Source: Verrucomicrobiota bacterium (GTDB taxonomy: Bacteria > Verrucomicrobiota > Verrucomicrobiia > Palsa-1439). Taken from it: a stretch of DNA of 64,000 nucleotides. The position numbers were made by a program, and so were the translations under genes. Under the pieces are notes generated by a model. It had not been told where the DNA came from and made no database searches. It saw nothing but the letters and a program-made list of their open reading frames with translations. How positions within the stretch are numbered: the stretch's first letter is position 1; each line of letters starts with the position of its first letter. Positions 43,538 to 52,191 of the stretch are shown here, in pieces. The stretch is taken from contig VHCW01000010.1 of the NCBI GenBank assembly GCA_016871575.1, forward strand, positions 1 through 64,000, given 5' to 3'.

Positions 43538-45018
43538 GGGTTTCTCCGGTTGGGGGTTTGGCCGGGTGGGACGGCTTCGGGGTGACGCGCGAGGATCGCG
43601 CGCAGGCGATTCAAGACTTCCGTCTGCGCGGTCGCGAGGTTTTTCGTTTCGAGCAGGTCCGACTGATAATCGTACAACTCAAACTCGGCGGTGCCGGCAG
43701 GCGCGCCCGGCTTTTTCCACTCCACGAGCCGGTAACGCTCGGTGCGGATGGCGCGTCCCATCCGCTCGCCACGCGGGAAACAATGGTAGGCGTGGTCACG
43801 GATTCTCTTCGACGGCTCGCGCAACACCGGCGCGAGACTGAGACCGTCCATCGGTTGCGGCCCGCGAAGCACCGGCAATCCGGCCAACTCGACCAGCGTC
43901 GGGAAAACGTCCACTGTCTCAGCAGGCTGCCTCGTGGAACTGCCGGGTTTGATGACGCCGGGCGCGACCATGAGGAGCGGAATCCGATTGGCTTCTTCGT
44001 AGTTGGTGTGTTTCGTCCAGTAACCGTGGTCGCCGAGATGCCAGCCGTGGTCGCCCCAGAGAACGATTAGCGTATTCTTCGCGAGGCCGAGCCGGTCCAG
44101 TTCATCAAGCACCCGGCCAATTTGCGCGTCCATGTAGCTGATGCAGGCGTAGTAGGCGCGAATCAGTTCGCGTTGGCGCTGTTCCTCGCGCAGGTTCTCC
44201 ACGGTGAGCGGGTCGTAGTTGACGATCTCGCCGCCGACCTTGCCGGCGTAAGCAGGCGCGCCGTCGGGGTCGCGTTGGAACCTGGCCAGCGGGAATTTTG
44301 ACGGATCGTGCATGTCGAAATATTTTTTCGGCGCAGTAAACGGCAGGTGCGGTTTCACGAAACCGAGCGCGAGGAAGAACGGCTGGTTGCGTTTCTTTGC
44401 TGCGCGGAGACGTTTGATTCCTTCGTCCGCGATCCGTCCGTCGGCATAAGCGTTGTCCGGCACGTCCAGACTTTCAATGGCCGCGCCGCGCGGGAGCGAA
44501 ATGATCTCGCCGAGCTTCTGATTGGTGAAGAACGCCTCCTCGCGCGTGAGTTGGCCGTTGGCGGAGTTCTTTGGGTCGAGGTATTCGACCACCTTCTCAT
44601 TCATCGTCGGCACGCTCCACGAAGCTTCGTCATCGTGATTACCGTGGCCGGTGTGGAAGAGTTTGCCGACGGCCTCGGCGCGATAACCGTGTTTCATGAA
44701 ATACTGCGGCATCGTGACGGCGTCCGGAACGGCGGAGCGGAAATTCCGCGACAAACTGTAAATGCCGAGCGAGGTTGAGCGGGAGCCGAGCATCAGGTTG
44801 TTGCGCGACGGCGCGCAAACGGCCTGGTTGCAATACGCCAGATCAAAGCGCATCCCGCGCGCCGCGAGCCGGTCAAGGTTCGGCGACTTGGCGAACTTGT
44901 CGCCGTAGCAACCGAGCGTCGGCTTCAGGTCGTCCACGCACAGGAGCAAGACGTTGGGCTTCGCGGCGTTGACAATCCACGGAAGACACAGAAGAAGGAT
45001 TGTGAGGAAACGATTCAT
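43534..45018 (-). CDS. Sulfatase 13 (iduronate-2-sulfatase-like), secreted
   Basis: 494 residues. ATG 45018 overlaps the stop of sulfatase 14 (ATGA) and opens a signal peptide (about 1-19). CVDDLKPTLGCYGD has Asp29-30. The formylglycine motif is CAPSR (Cys68). VGKLFHTGHGNHDD and LWGDHGWHLGDHGYWTKHTNYEEANR are hallmarks of the iduronate-2-sulfatase-like branch, as in sulfatase 3. No Lys tail. Confidence 0.93.
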   Translation of the reverse strand: MNRFLTILLLCLPWIVNAAKPNVLLLCVDDLKPTLGCYGDKFAKSPNLDRLAARGMRFDLAYCNQAVCAPSRNNLMLGSRSTSLGIYSLSRNFRSAVPDAVTMPQYFMKHGYRAEAVGKLFHTGHGNHDDEASWSVPTMNEKVVEYLDPKNSANGQLTREEAFFTNQKLGEIISLPRGAAIESLDVPDNAYADGRIADEGIKRLRAAKKRNQPFFLALGFVKPHLPFTAPKKYFDMHDPSKFPLARFQRDPDGAPAYAGKVGGEIVNYDPLTVENLREEQRQRELIRAYYACISYMDAQIGRVLDELDRLGLAKNTLIVLWGDHGWHLGDHGYWTKHTNYEEANRIPLLMVAPGVIKPGSSTRQPAETVDVFPTLVELAGLPVLRGPQPMDGLSLAPVLREPSKRIRDHAYHCFPRGERMGRAIRTERYRLVEWKKPGAPAGTAEFELYDYQSDLLETKNLATAQTEVLNRLRAILARHPEAVPPGQTPNRRNP

Positions 45019-46412
45019 CTCTTGGCTTTCTTCTTCTTTTGTTTCGGAACGCCATCGCGCTTGACGGCCTTTGGCATTCGTTCGAGGGCTTTCATTTCCG
45101 TGGCCTGTCCTTCGTCGCCCTGCTGTTTCATCCACGCGTCGAGTTTGGTTCGCAACTCGTCGCGCACACTTGCGAGTTTGTTGTCCGCGATGAGATTCGT
45201 TCGGTTCCACGGGTCCGCCTCGCAATCGTAGAGTTCCTCGGCGGGACGGTGCTGGTAGTCGTGGACGAGCCGTTGCGCGTGGGCGTCGCCGGCAGCGGCC
45301 ATCTTCTCCCACGTCTTGAACGTGGGGTCTTTGGTCGCTGCGTTTTGGAAGGCGGTCTCCGGTGTCAGGTTGCGGATGTAAAGGTAACGGGCGTTGCGCG
45401 CGCTGCGGATGCCGAAATGCTCGGAACCGTTATTGATGCCGCGAGTGGTTTGCAGGCCAAAGACGTGGGTCTTGTGAGCCTTGGACGTCCCGGTGAGCAC
45501 CGGAAGAAAACTGCGTCCATCGAGAATGCCCGGCCGCGGAACCCCGGCGGCTTCGAGAAACGTGGGAACAACATCCACATACTCGACAAGCGCGTCGGAC
45601 ACGCTGCCCGGCTTCACCTTGCTGGGCCAGCGGACGATGCAGGCGCTTTGGAGGCCGGCGTCGTAGCAGGTCCATTTCGCAAAGGGAAAACTGTTGCCCT
45701 GCTCGCTCAGCACGATGATGAGCGTGTGGTTGCGGTGCGGCGACTGGTCGAGCAGGCCGGCGAGTTCACCGACCTGCGAATCGAAGTAGGTGATCTCGGC
45801 GAGATAGTTCGAGAAGCCCTCGCGCGTGTCGGGCGAATCCACGAGCACGGGCGGGAGTTTCAGCGACGCGGGCGGATACTGCGATGGGTCGCCCTTGTTC
45901 CAAGGCGTGTGCGGCTCGTTGGACGCGGCGATGAAGATGAATGGCCGCTTCGTTTGCGCGCAGTCCTTCAACACCGCGACAAAGGCGGACGGCTCGGGGT
46001 TGTTGTCCCCGTTGTCGGAGTACTCGAAAGGGAAAACCGACTTTGGGTTGATATGCGTCTTACCGGAAAGATGGGTTCGGTAGCCGGCGGCTTGGAGATA
46101 ATGGGCGATGCTTTTCACCCAATCGTGCGCCATGGTGTGGTTCGGGTAGGCGCCGGACTTGACGGGGTACAACCCCGTATAGAGGCAATGTCGCGTGGGC
46201 GAGCACATCGGCGCGGCCTGAAAACACCGGTTGAATCTCATTCCTTCCGTGGCGAGCCGGTTCAGGTGGGGCGTCTTGGCCTGGCCGCCATAGACTTCCA
46301 TGTCGCGATACGTGCAGTCGTCGGCGATGATGAGCAGGAAGTTCGGCGCCGCCGCGTGGGCGACACACGGCACGCACAACAGAATGAGCAGACGGCACAC
46401 AATCCATTTCAT
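45015..46412 (-). CDS. Sulfatase 14, secreted
   Basis: 465 residues, signal peptide ending VAHA (about 20). IADDCTYRDMEVYGG gives Asp31-32. The formylglycine motif is CSPTR (Cys70), followed by HCLYTGLYPVKSGAYPNHTM. SGKTHINPKSVFPFEYSD and LSEQGNSFPFAKWTCYDAG are typical of the heparan N-sulfatase-like S1 branch; Glu-Gln stands where many have Asp-Asn/His, a departure worth noting. The C-terminus is basic (PKQKKKKAKR). Confidence 0.92.
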   Translation of the reverse strand: MKWIVCRLLILLCVPCVAHAAAPNFLLIIADDCTYRDMEVYGGQAKTPHLNRLATEGMRFNRCFQAAPMCSPTRHCLYTGLYPVKSGAYPNHTMAHDWVKSIAHYLQAAGYRTHLSGKTHINPKSVFPFEYSDNGDNNPEPSAFVAVLKDCAQTKRPFIFIAASNEPHTPWNKGDPSQYPPASLKLPPVLVDSPDTREGFSNYLAEITYFDSQVGELAGLLDQSPHRNHTLIIVLSEQGNSFPFAKWTCYDAGLQSACIVRWPSKVKPGSVSDALVEYVDVVPTFLEAAGVPRPGILDGRSFLPVLTGTSKAHKTHVFGLQTTRGINNGSEHFGIRSARNARYLYIRNLTPETAFQNAATKDPTFKTWEKMAAAGDAHAQRLVHDYQHRPAEELYDCEADPWNRTNLIADNKLASVRDELRTKLDAWMKQQGDEGQATEMKALERMPKAVKRDGVPKQKKKKAKR

Positions 46413-46418
46413 AACGGT

Positions 46419-47798
46419 TCAGTTTTTCTTCTTCAGTTTCTTCGCCAACGGAAACTCCGGTGACTCGACCCGCGCTTCTTGCAGGAGCCGCTCCATCTTG
46501 GACGCGAGCGCCGGGTTTTCCTTCGCCAGATCGCGCGATTCGCTGATGTCCGACGCAAGATTGTAGAGTTCCAACGGTTTTCCCGGGGCGGCGCGATACG
46601 CCTTCCAGTCGCCCTGCCGCAAGGCCTGTTGCGGAGCGGCTTCCCAATAGTGATACGCGCGCCGTTGCTGCCGCGCGTTCTGGCCGAGCAGCGTCGGCGC
46701 GATGGAAACGCCGTCCAGACCAGCGGGCGGTTTAACCCCGGCCAGCTCGGCGAAGGTTGGCAACATGTCTGCAAAGTCCGACGCGAAATCCGACATGCTG
46801 CCCGGCGCGATTTTTCCCGGCCAGCGCGCAAGGAATGGTACGCGAATGCCGCCTTCGTAGAGCGTGAACTTCAGCCCGCGCAGCGGCCCGGCGCTGTTGA
46901 AGAATTCCGGATCCTGCCCGCCGGCGGTGATGGGGCCGTTGTCGCTGGTGAAGATGACCAGCGTGTTTTCCGCGAGCTTGAGTTCGTCGAGCAGGTCGAG
47001 GATCCGGCCCATGTCGCGGTCGAGCCGGGTGATCATTGCGGCGCGCACGGCGCGCGGCTGGTCCTGCGGGCAGTAGGTCTTGCTGCCCTCGAACTTCTTC
47101 GGTTCCGGCCATTTTCCCCGATACTCGGCCAGCGAATCTTCCGGCACAGTCACCTCGGCGTGCGGGATGGTGAATGCCCCGTAGAAGAAGAACGGTTTGT
47201 CCTTGTGGCGTCGGATGAAATCGAGCGCTGCTTGCGCAAAAAGGTCGTGCGAATAGACGGCGCGTTTGCCGTTCTGGTTTTCGGGAATCTCCACACGTTT
47301 CTCGTTGCGCCAAAGATGATTGGGATAATAGGTGTGCGCGTGGGTCTGGTCGAGGTAACCGAAGAACTCGTCAAACCCTTTTTTCCAGGGCGCGCCTGTG
47401 GTGTCCCGGTCACCGAGGCCCCATTTCCCGACCGCGCCGGTGGCATAGCCGGCTTGTTGGAGCATTTCGGAGAGCGTGAAATCTTCCGGCAGCAACGGCA
47501 GTTTCGAGTTGGCGCGCAGGCGCGCGCGACCGGTGTGTTTACCGGTGAGAAGCACGCAGCGCGAGGGCTGGCACGATGGCGCGCCGGCGTAGTGCTGCGT
47601 GAATCGCATTCCCTGTTTTGCCAGTGCATCGAGGCGCGGTGTGCGGATGAGTTGTTGTCCGTAACTGCCAAGGTCGCCATAGCCGAGGTCGTCGGCGAGG
47701 ATGTAAACGATGTTCGGCCTGGGCGCCCCGACGGCGGGAGCGACCGTCAGGATGAGCGCAATGAATGCGAAACAGTCAAAGAGTCGGGAGCGTTTCAT
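46419..47798 (-). CDS. Sulfatase 15 (arylsulfatase), secreted; first of the cluster
   Basis: 459 residues from ATG 47798, the start of a signal peptide (about 1-25). DDLGYGDLGSYG has Asp36-37. The formylglycine motif is CQPSR (Cys76), then CVLLTGKHTGRARLRAN. GKWGLGDRDTTGAPW and TSDNGPITAGGQDPEFFNSAGPLRG follow. It resembles sulfatase 8. The tail is KKLKKKN. It is the first gene of the minus-strand cluster, divergent from guaA-like with 129 bases between starts. Confidence 0.93.
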   Translation of the reverse strand: MKRSRLFDCFAFIALILTVAPAVGAPRPNIVYILADDLGYGDLGSYGQQLIRTPRLDALAKQGMRFTQHYAGAPSCQPSRCVLLTGKHTGRARLRANSKLPLLPEDFTLSEMLQQAGYATGAVGKWGLGDRDTTGAPWKKGFDEFFGYLDQTHAHTYYPNHLWRNEKRVEIPENQNGKRAVYSHDLFAQAALDFIRRHKDKPFFFYGAFTIPHAEVTVPEDSLAEYRGKWPEPKKFEGSKTYCPQDQPRAVRAAMITRLDRDMGRILDLLDELKLAENTLVIFTSDNGPITAGGQDPEFFNSAGPLRGLKFTLYEGGIRVPFLARWPGKIAPGSMSDFASDFADMLPTFAELAGVKPPAGLDGVSIAPTLLGQNARQQRRAYHYWEAAPQQALRQGDWKAYRAAPGKPLELYNLASDISESRDLAKENPALASKMERLLQEARVESPEFPLAKKLKKKN

Positions 47799-47875
47799 TT
47801 TCGTGGAGAACGATAACAATCTTGCGGGAAAGAAGCCAGCGGCAAAGAATCTGCTGGCGTCCATGCGTTCGGGCT

Positions 47876-47884
47876 TGTTATAGT
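47876..47884 (+). promoter_or_regulatory. Extended -10 promoter for the guaA-like gene
   Basis: TGTTATAGT is an extended -10 (TGn plus TATAGT) 43 bases before ATG 47928. The -35 region is poor, as expected for extended -10 promoters. The sulfatase cluster starts divergently in the same gap. Confidence 0.5.
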
Positions 47885-47927
47885 CTGCGCACAATTCACA
47901 ACCCCCAACACAGAGGAGACCGTATTC

Positions 47928-48893
47928 ATGAAGATTCCGGAAATCACGCTGGCAAAACTGAACCCCAAGAAATTCATCGCCGAGAAAGCGGAGGAATTGC
48001 GAAGTGCCGTGGGAGACGGCTCGGCCATCAACGCGCTCTCCGGCGGTGTGGATTCGTCGGTGGTGACGCTGCTGGCGCACAAGGCATTGGGGGCGAGGTT
48101 GCACACGTATTTTATTGACCACGGATTGATGCGGGCCGGGGAACCGGAACGCGTCGTCAAGTTGTTTCGCACATTCGGCGTGAAGGTGGTTTGCGTGGAT
48201 GCGCGCCGTGAATTTTACGGGGAACTGAAAGGGAAGACCGATCCGGAAAAGAAACGGCAGGCCATCACGGACGCGTTCTACAAGAAAGTGTTTGGACGGC
48301 TGGTGCGGGAGAGCGGCGCCAGGTTTCTGCTTCACGGAACGATCCTGACAGACGTGGAAGAGACCGTGGCCGGGATCAAACGCCAGCACAACATCCTGAC
48401 CCAACTCGGCATTGATACGCGCAAGGCGTATGGCTACACGGTGTTGGAGCCGCTGATCAACCTGCGCAAACCCGCCGTGCGACGGGTGGGCAGTGCGTTG
48501 GGGCTGCCGGCGTCCGTGTTCAACCGTCCGCCGTTCCCCGGACCGGCGCTGGCCGCGCGCGTGATTGGGGAGGTCACACCGGAGCGGGTGGAACTGGTTC
48601 GACAGGCAACTGCGATTGTGGAAGATGTGCTGGCCAAGGTGTCGGCGTTCCAGTGTCTCGCGATTCTCCACGAAGACCGCGTCACGGGGATCCGCAACGG
48701 CCAGCGCGATTTCGGTTGCCAGATTGAAGTCAGGTGCTGGGACAGCCAGGATGCCGTGACGGCGACGCCCACTGCGTTGCCGTTCAAGACGCTGGCGCGT
48801 CTGGGACGGTTGATCACCGAGCAGGTGCCCGGCGTGGTCAGCGTCACTTACAACATCACCTCGAAGCCGCCTTCCACCATCGAAGCCATCTAA
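47928..48893 (+). CDS. GMP synthase-like ATP pyrophosphatase (no glutaminase domain)
   Basis: 321 residues. The PP-loop ALSGGVDSSVVTLLAHKALG (PP-loop Ser-Gly-Gly about 37-39) and YFIDHGLMR, FPGPALAARVIGEVTPERVELVR and SVTYNITSKPPSTIE match the synthetase and dimerisation domains of GuaA, which aminates XMP with ATP and ammonia. The amidotransferase domain is missing, as in two-subunit GMP synthases of archaea. The region after GTILTDVEE (VAGIKRQHNILTQLG) differs from E. coli GuaA, so a paralogous role is possible. No partner glutaminase gene lies nearby. hisF follows after 5 bases. Confidence 0.75.
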   Translation: MKIPEITLAKLNPKKFIAEKAEELRSAVGDGSAINALSGGVDSSVVTLLAHKALGARLHTYFIDHGLMRAGEPERVVKLFRTFGVKVVCVDARREFYGELKGKTDPEKKRQAITDAFYKKVFGRLVRESGARFLLHGTILTDVEETVAGIKRQHNILTQLGIDTRKAYGYTVLEPLINLRKPAVRRVGSALGLPASVFNRPPFPGPALAARVIGEVTPERVELVRQATAIVEDVLAKVSAFQCLAILHEDRVTGIRNGQRDFGCQIEVRCWDSQDAVTATPTALPFKTLARLGRLITEQVPGVVSVTYNITSKPPSTIEAI

Positions 48894-48898
48894 CGATC

Positions 48899-49675
48899 AT
48901 GAAAAAAACTTTCCCGACCGGCACGGTGCGCATCATGCCGTGCCTCGACATGCAGGATGGGCGCGTCGTCAAGGGGGTCCGCTTTGTGGACATCCGTGAC
49001 GCCGGCGACCCGGTCACCTGTGGCCGCGCCTATTGCGACGCCGGCGCGGACGAACTGGCGATGTTGGACATCACGGCCACCGTCGAGGGACGCCGCACGA
49101 TGCTCAACGTGGTGAAAGCCGTGGCCGGGGTGGTGACGATTCCGTTCACCGTTGGCGGTGGCATTGCAGACGTGGCATCCGCCGCGGCCGTGATCGAAGC
49201 AGGCGCCGACAGCATCTCGACCAGCAGCGCCGCGTTTCGGAAACCCGATGTCATTGCCGAGATGATAAAGGAACTCGGCGCGGACCGCGTCACCGTGGCG
49301 ATTGACGTGGCGCAGACCAAGGCGATGCCTTCGGGTTATGAAGTCTATATTGACGGCGGCCGCACGGCGACCGGCGCGGATGCCGTCGAATGGGCCAAGC
49401 GCGTGAACGGCTACGGTGTCCGCACGATTCTGCCCACAAGCAAATCCACCGATGGCGTCAAGACCGGTTACGATCTGCCGTTGATCCGTCAAATTCGTGC
49501 GGCGACCGACGCTGAAGTCGTGGCGTCCGGCGGCGCGGGCACGATGGAACATTTTTACGAAGCCGCGCAGGCGGGCGCGACCGTGTTGTTGGCGGCATCG
49601 GTGTTCCACTTCAACATCATCGGCATCCGTCCACTCAAAGAATACCTGAAATCCCGCGGCGTCGGCATCTGTTGA
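48899..49675 (+). CDS. hisF: Imidazole glycerol phosphate synthase cyclase subunit HisF
   Basis: 258 residues, standard length. IMPCLDMQDGRVVKGV holds catalytic Asp17, and VAIDVAQ the second Asp near residue 136. VGGGIAD and ASGGAGTMEHF are the two phosphate-binding glycine motifs of the beta-alpha barrel. It closes the imidazole ring in histidine synthesis using ammonia from HisH, which is not in the window. ILPTSKSTDGVKTGYDL fits the HisF loop. It is probably co-transcribed with the guaA-like gene and convergent with the Gfo/Idh/MocA gene. Confidence 0.92.
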   Translation: MKKTFPTGTVRIMPCLDMQDGRVVKGVRFVDIRDAGDPVTCGRAYCDAGADELAMLDITATVEGRRTMLNVVKAVAGVVTIPFTVGGGIADVASAAAVIEAGADSISTSSAAFRKPDVIAEMIKELGADRVTVAIDVAQTKAMPSGYEVYIDGGRTATGADAVEWAKRVNGYGVRTILPTSKSTDGVKTGYDLPLIRQIRAATDAEVVASGGAGTMEHFYEAAQAGATVLLAASVFHFNIIGIRPLKEYLKSRGVGIC

Positions 49676-49681
49676 CAATCT

Positions 49682-51013
49682 TCAGGCAATAAACCTGTAG
49701 TCGTATGGCTTGCGCATTTCGCGGGCGATGTGTTTGTTCGCTTCCGCTGCGCCTTCTCCGGTGAACGTTTCCTTCTTGGGGTCCCATCGCAACGAAAGAC
49801 CGGTTTGCAGGGCGATGATGATCAGATGACCGATGCAGGCGGAGCGATGGCCGGTTTCGACGCTGGCGACCGGGTCTTGGCGCGAGCGGACGCAGTCGAA
49901 GAAGTTGCCCATGTGGTCGTCGCTGGCAGCCAGCCTGACGGCATTCTCCGGCAATGGATCGAGGAGAAGTTGTTTGTCGGTGGCGGCGATCTCGTCGCGG
50001 TTGACCCAGATCCAGCCGTCTGAGCCGACGAACCGGATTCCGTTGCGCTGGCCGTCCTTGTTGATCTTCGCGCCGAACGGACTGTCGTCGAGCGTGGTCT
50101 TGACGATTTGCTTCACGCCGTTGGCCCAGGTGAGTGTGGCTTCAAATTCGCTCGGCGTGGTGTACCCGTTGGGCAACGGCGGCGTGACCACGCGCGCTAC
50201 GATGCCGACCGGCCCATCCAGTCCAATCGCCCAGCGGGCGATGTCATTGTGGTGTGCGCCCCAATCAGTCACGGGACCGCCCGCGTAATCGTACCACCAG
50301 CGAAATGTGCGGTGACAACGCTCGGCGTGGTATTCTGCTTGCGGCGCTTGACCCAGCCAGAAGTCGTAGTCGAATCCTTCTGGTACGGGCACGCGCTCGA
50401 ATGGCCCGCCGCAAATCCCAGCGGGGACAAACACGTGGACTTCCTTCAGCGTGCCGATGCGCCCATTGCGCACGAGTTCGCAGGCAAGGCGGAACCGTTT
50501 GCCGCTGCGCTGTTGCGTGCCCGTCTGGAAAACGACTCGATTGTCGCGCACGGCCTTGATGACGCGCCGGCCCTCGTCAATCGTGAGGGTGAGCGGTTTC
50601 TCGCCATAGACATCTTTCTTGGCTTTTGCCGCGCCGATGTTGATGAGCGTGTGCCAATGGTCGGGCGTTCCCTGCATGACGACGTGAATATCGTCGCGCT
50701 CCAAGAGCTTGCGGAAATCGCCGTATGTCGCCGGTGCCTTGCCGTCTTTCGTGAAGCGTTTGACAGCGGCCTCGACGTGGCGCTGGTCAACGTCGCACAC
50801 CGCAAGAACGTTGCCGAAACGGGAGGCATTCTGCGCGTCGCCTTGGCCCATGCCGCCACAACCGATGAGACCGATGCCGGGGCGGTCATTGGGGCAAAGA
50901 ATCTTTCTGGCGGGCTGGGCGGCATCGAGTTCGCGTTGCAGGAACCAAAGCGGCAGGCCGGATGCCGCCGTCGCAAGAAAAGAACGACGCGAAATGGTGA
51001 AGAGTTTGGACAT
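49682..51013 (-). CDS. Gfo/Idh/MocA-family oxidoreductase with Tat signal
   Basis: 443 residues. SRRSFLATAASGLPLWF (about 8-24) is a twin-arginine signal. The Rossmann motif is GLIGCGGMGQGD (about 48-59), EKPLTLTIDEG carries the EKP Lys (about 138), and DWGAHHNDIARWAIG is the conserved helix. Family members oxidise or rearrange sugars with NAD(P). The enzyme is 75 residues shorter than the one at 2647 and lacks its Lys insert. It stands alone, 42 bases from the DUF4340 gene, and could share a transcript. Confidence 0.85.
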   Translation of the reverse strand: MSKLFTISRRSFLATAASGLPLWFLQRELDAAQPARKILCPNDRPGIGLIGCGGMGQGDAQNASRFGNVLAVCDVDQRHVEAAVKRFTKDGKAPATYGDFRKLLERDDIHVVMQGTPDHWHTLINIGAAKAKKDVYGEKPLTLTIDEGRRVIKAVRDNRVVFQTGTQQRSGKRFRLACELVRNGRIGTLKEVHVFVPAGICGGPFERVPVPEGFDYDFWLGQAPQAEYHAERCHRTFRWWYDYAGGPVTDWGAHHNDIARWAIGLDGPVGIVARVVTPPLPNGYTTPSEFEATLTWANGVKQIVKTTLDDSPFGAKINKDGQRNGIRFVGSDGWIWVNRDEIAATDKQLLLDPLPENAVRLAASDDHMGNFFDCVRSRQDPVASVETGHRSACIGHLIIIALQTGLSLRWDPKKETFTGEGAAEANKHIAREMRKPYDYRFIA

Positions 51014-51054
51014 GGCTGGTTTTATATCACAAACCGCGCCCGATGGGATCCTGC

Positions 51055-52191
51055 TTATTGCATTGCGGGAGCAGGGGCGCTTGGCTGGTCGTCTGACGGT
51101 TTCTCCTCGGACTTCTTTTCGGCGAGAAGGTCGCCGCGATTCTTGAGAATCTGGTCAACCGTCCACTTGGAGACAACGTAGGTCCACTTGGCGCAGGACT
51201 GCTCGGCCTTTAGTTTCTCTTCGAGCTTCTGGAGGCTTTCCTTGAATTCCTTGTCGAGACGTGTCTTGTCTTCGGGTTTCTCGTCCTTGCCGGCGGTGCG
51301 CTGCTTGACGAGCTTGGCGGTGACAGCAATTTGAAGATGATAGTTGTCGTCGGTCTTCTTGGCGGTCTTCAGCTTGTAGGTGTAACCGTCGAACGTTTCG
51401 AGCGTGGCGGCGATGGGTTTGTCCAGCGCCACGGTCCCAGGAATCACATCGTTGAACGATGGATGGGAAAACAGGCTGTTGAGGCCGCTGGTCTTCGTGG
51501 AATCGAGTTCTTCGCCAGCCTTGGCGCCGGCAAGTTTCCAGTCGGCGGATTCACTGCTCCGTGTGAGCTTCCAGTTGTTGGTGGCCACCGGTGTGGTGAC
51601 GGCGATACTCTTGAGTTTCTCGACCTTGAAGAAGTCTTTGTTGAGCCACCGGTCGGCCGCGGCGTCCACGTCGGACAGCGCGTCGGCCACGTAGCCGATC
51701 GTTTTTGTGTCGTTGCCGACCATGACATACCGGCCGCTGGGCCAGCCGCGGCCTTCATTCTGGCCGCTGGAGCCGAGCAGCACGGAGCGGAGTAGTTTAC
51801 CGTCCGCGGCTTTCATCTCCAGCAACGTGGAACTTTTCTCAGGACCATCGAGGCCGAGCATCGGCAGGCGCGACGCGCCGGCTTGCACGGTGCGCGCGAT
51901 TTTCAAGTCGTGAAACTTGCGCATCAAATCGCGGATCGTGTCGAAGTTCGCGGGGTAATCGCCCCGTTCCTTGACGACCCAAACGTCGTTTTGCTTGGCC
52001 AGCGTGAGGGCGTTGGAGGCGCTGCGGATGCTGAGCAAACCGACGGCATTGATGTCGAGGTCGGGCAACAGCTTGGCGCCGGCGCGCGCGGGCTGCTGGT
52101 AGGGCGCGGTTTGTTTTTTGGAAACGAGAAAAGCCACAGCGGCCAGGACAACGCCCAGTCCGAGCAGCAGGAGCAGTTGGTTCTTTTTCAT
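51055..52191 (-). CDS. DUF4340-domain membrane-anchored protein
   Basis: 378 residues from ATG 52191, overlapping the previous stop (ATGA). An N-terminal hydrophobic anchor (about 5-22) is followed by a periplasmic DUF4340 domain (DLDINAVGLLSIRSASNALTLAKQNDVWVVKERGDYPAN; quoted in parts) made of repeated small units. The C-terminus is Lys/Glu/Pro-rich. The family is nearly always linked to GldG-like ABC transporter accessory genes, as here. Function unknown. Confidence 0.8.
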   Translation of the reverse strand: MKKNQLLLLLGLGVVLAAVAFLVSKKQTAPYQQPARAGAKLLPDLDINAVGLLSIRSASNALTLAKQNDVWVVKERGDYPANFDTIRDLMRKFHDLKIARTVQAGASRLPMLGLDGPEKSSTLLEMKAADGKLLRSVLLGSSGQNEGRGWPSGRYVMVGNDTKTIGYVADALSDVDAAADRWLNKDFFKVEKLKSIAVTTPVATNNWKLTRSSESADWKLAGAKAGEELDSTKTSGLNSLFSHPSFNDVIPGTVALDKPIAATLETFDGYTYKLKTAKKTDDNYHLQIAVTAKLVKQRTAGKDEKPEDKTRLDKEFKESLQKLEEKLKAEQSCAKWTYVVSKWTVDQILKNRGDLLAEKKSEEKPSDDQPSAPAPAMQ

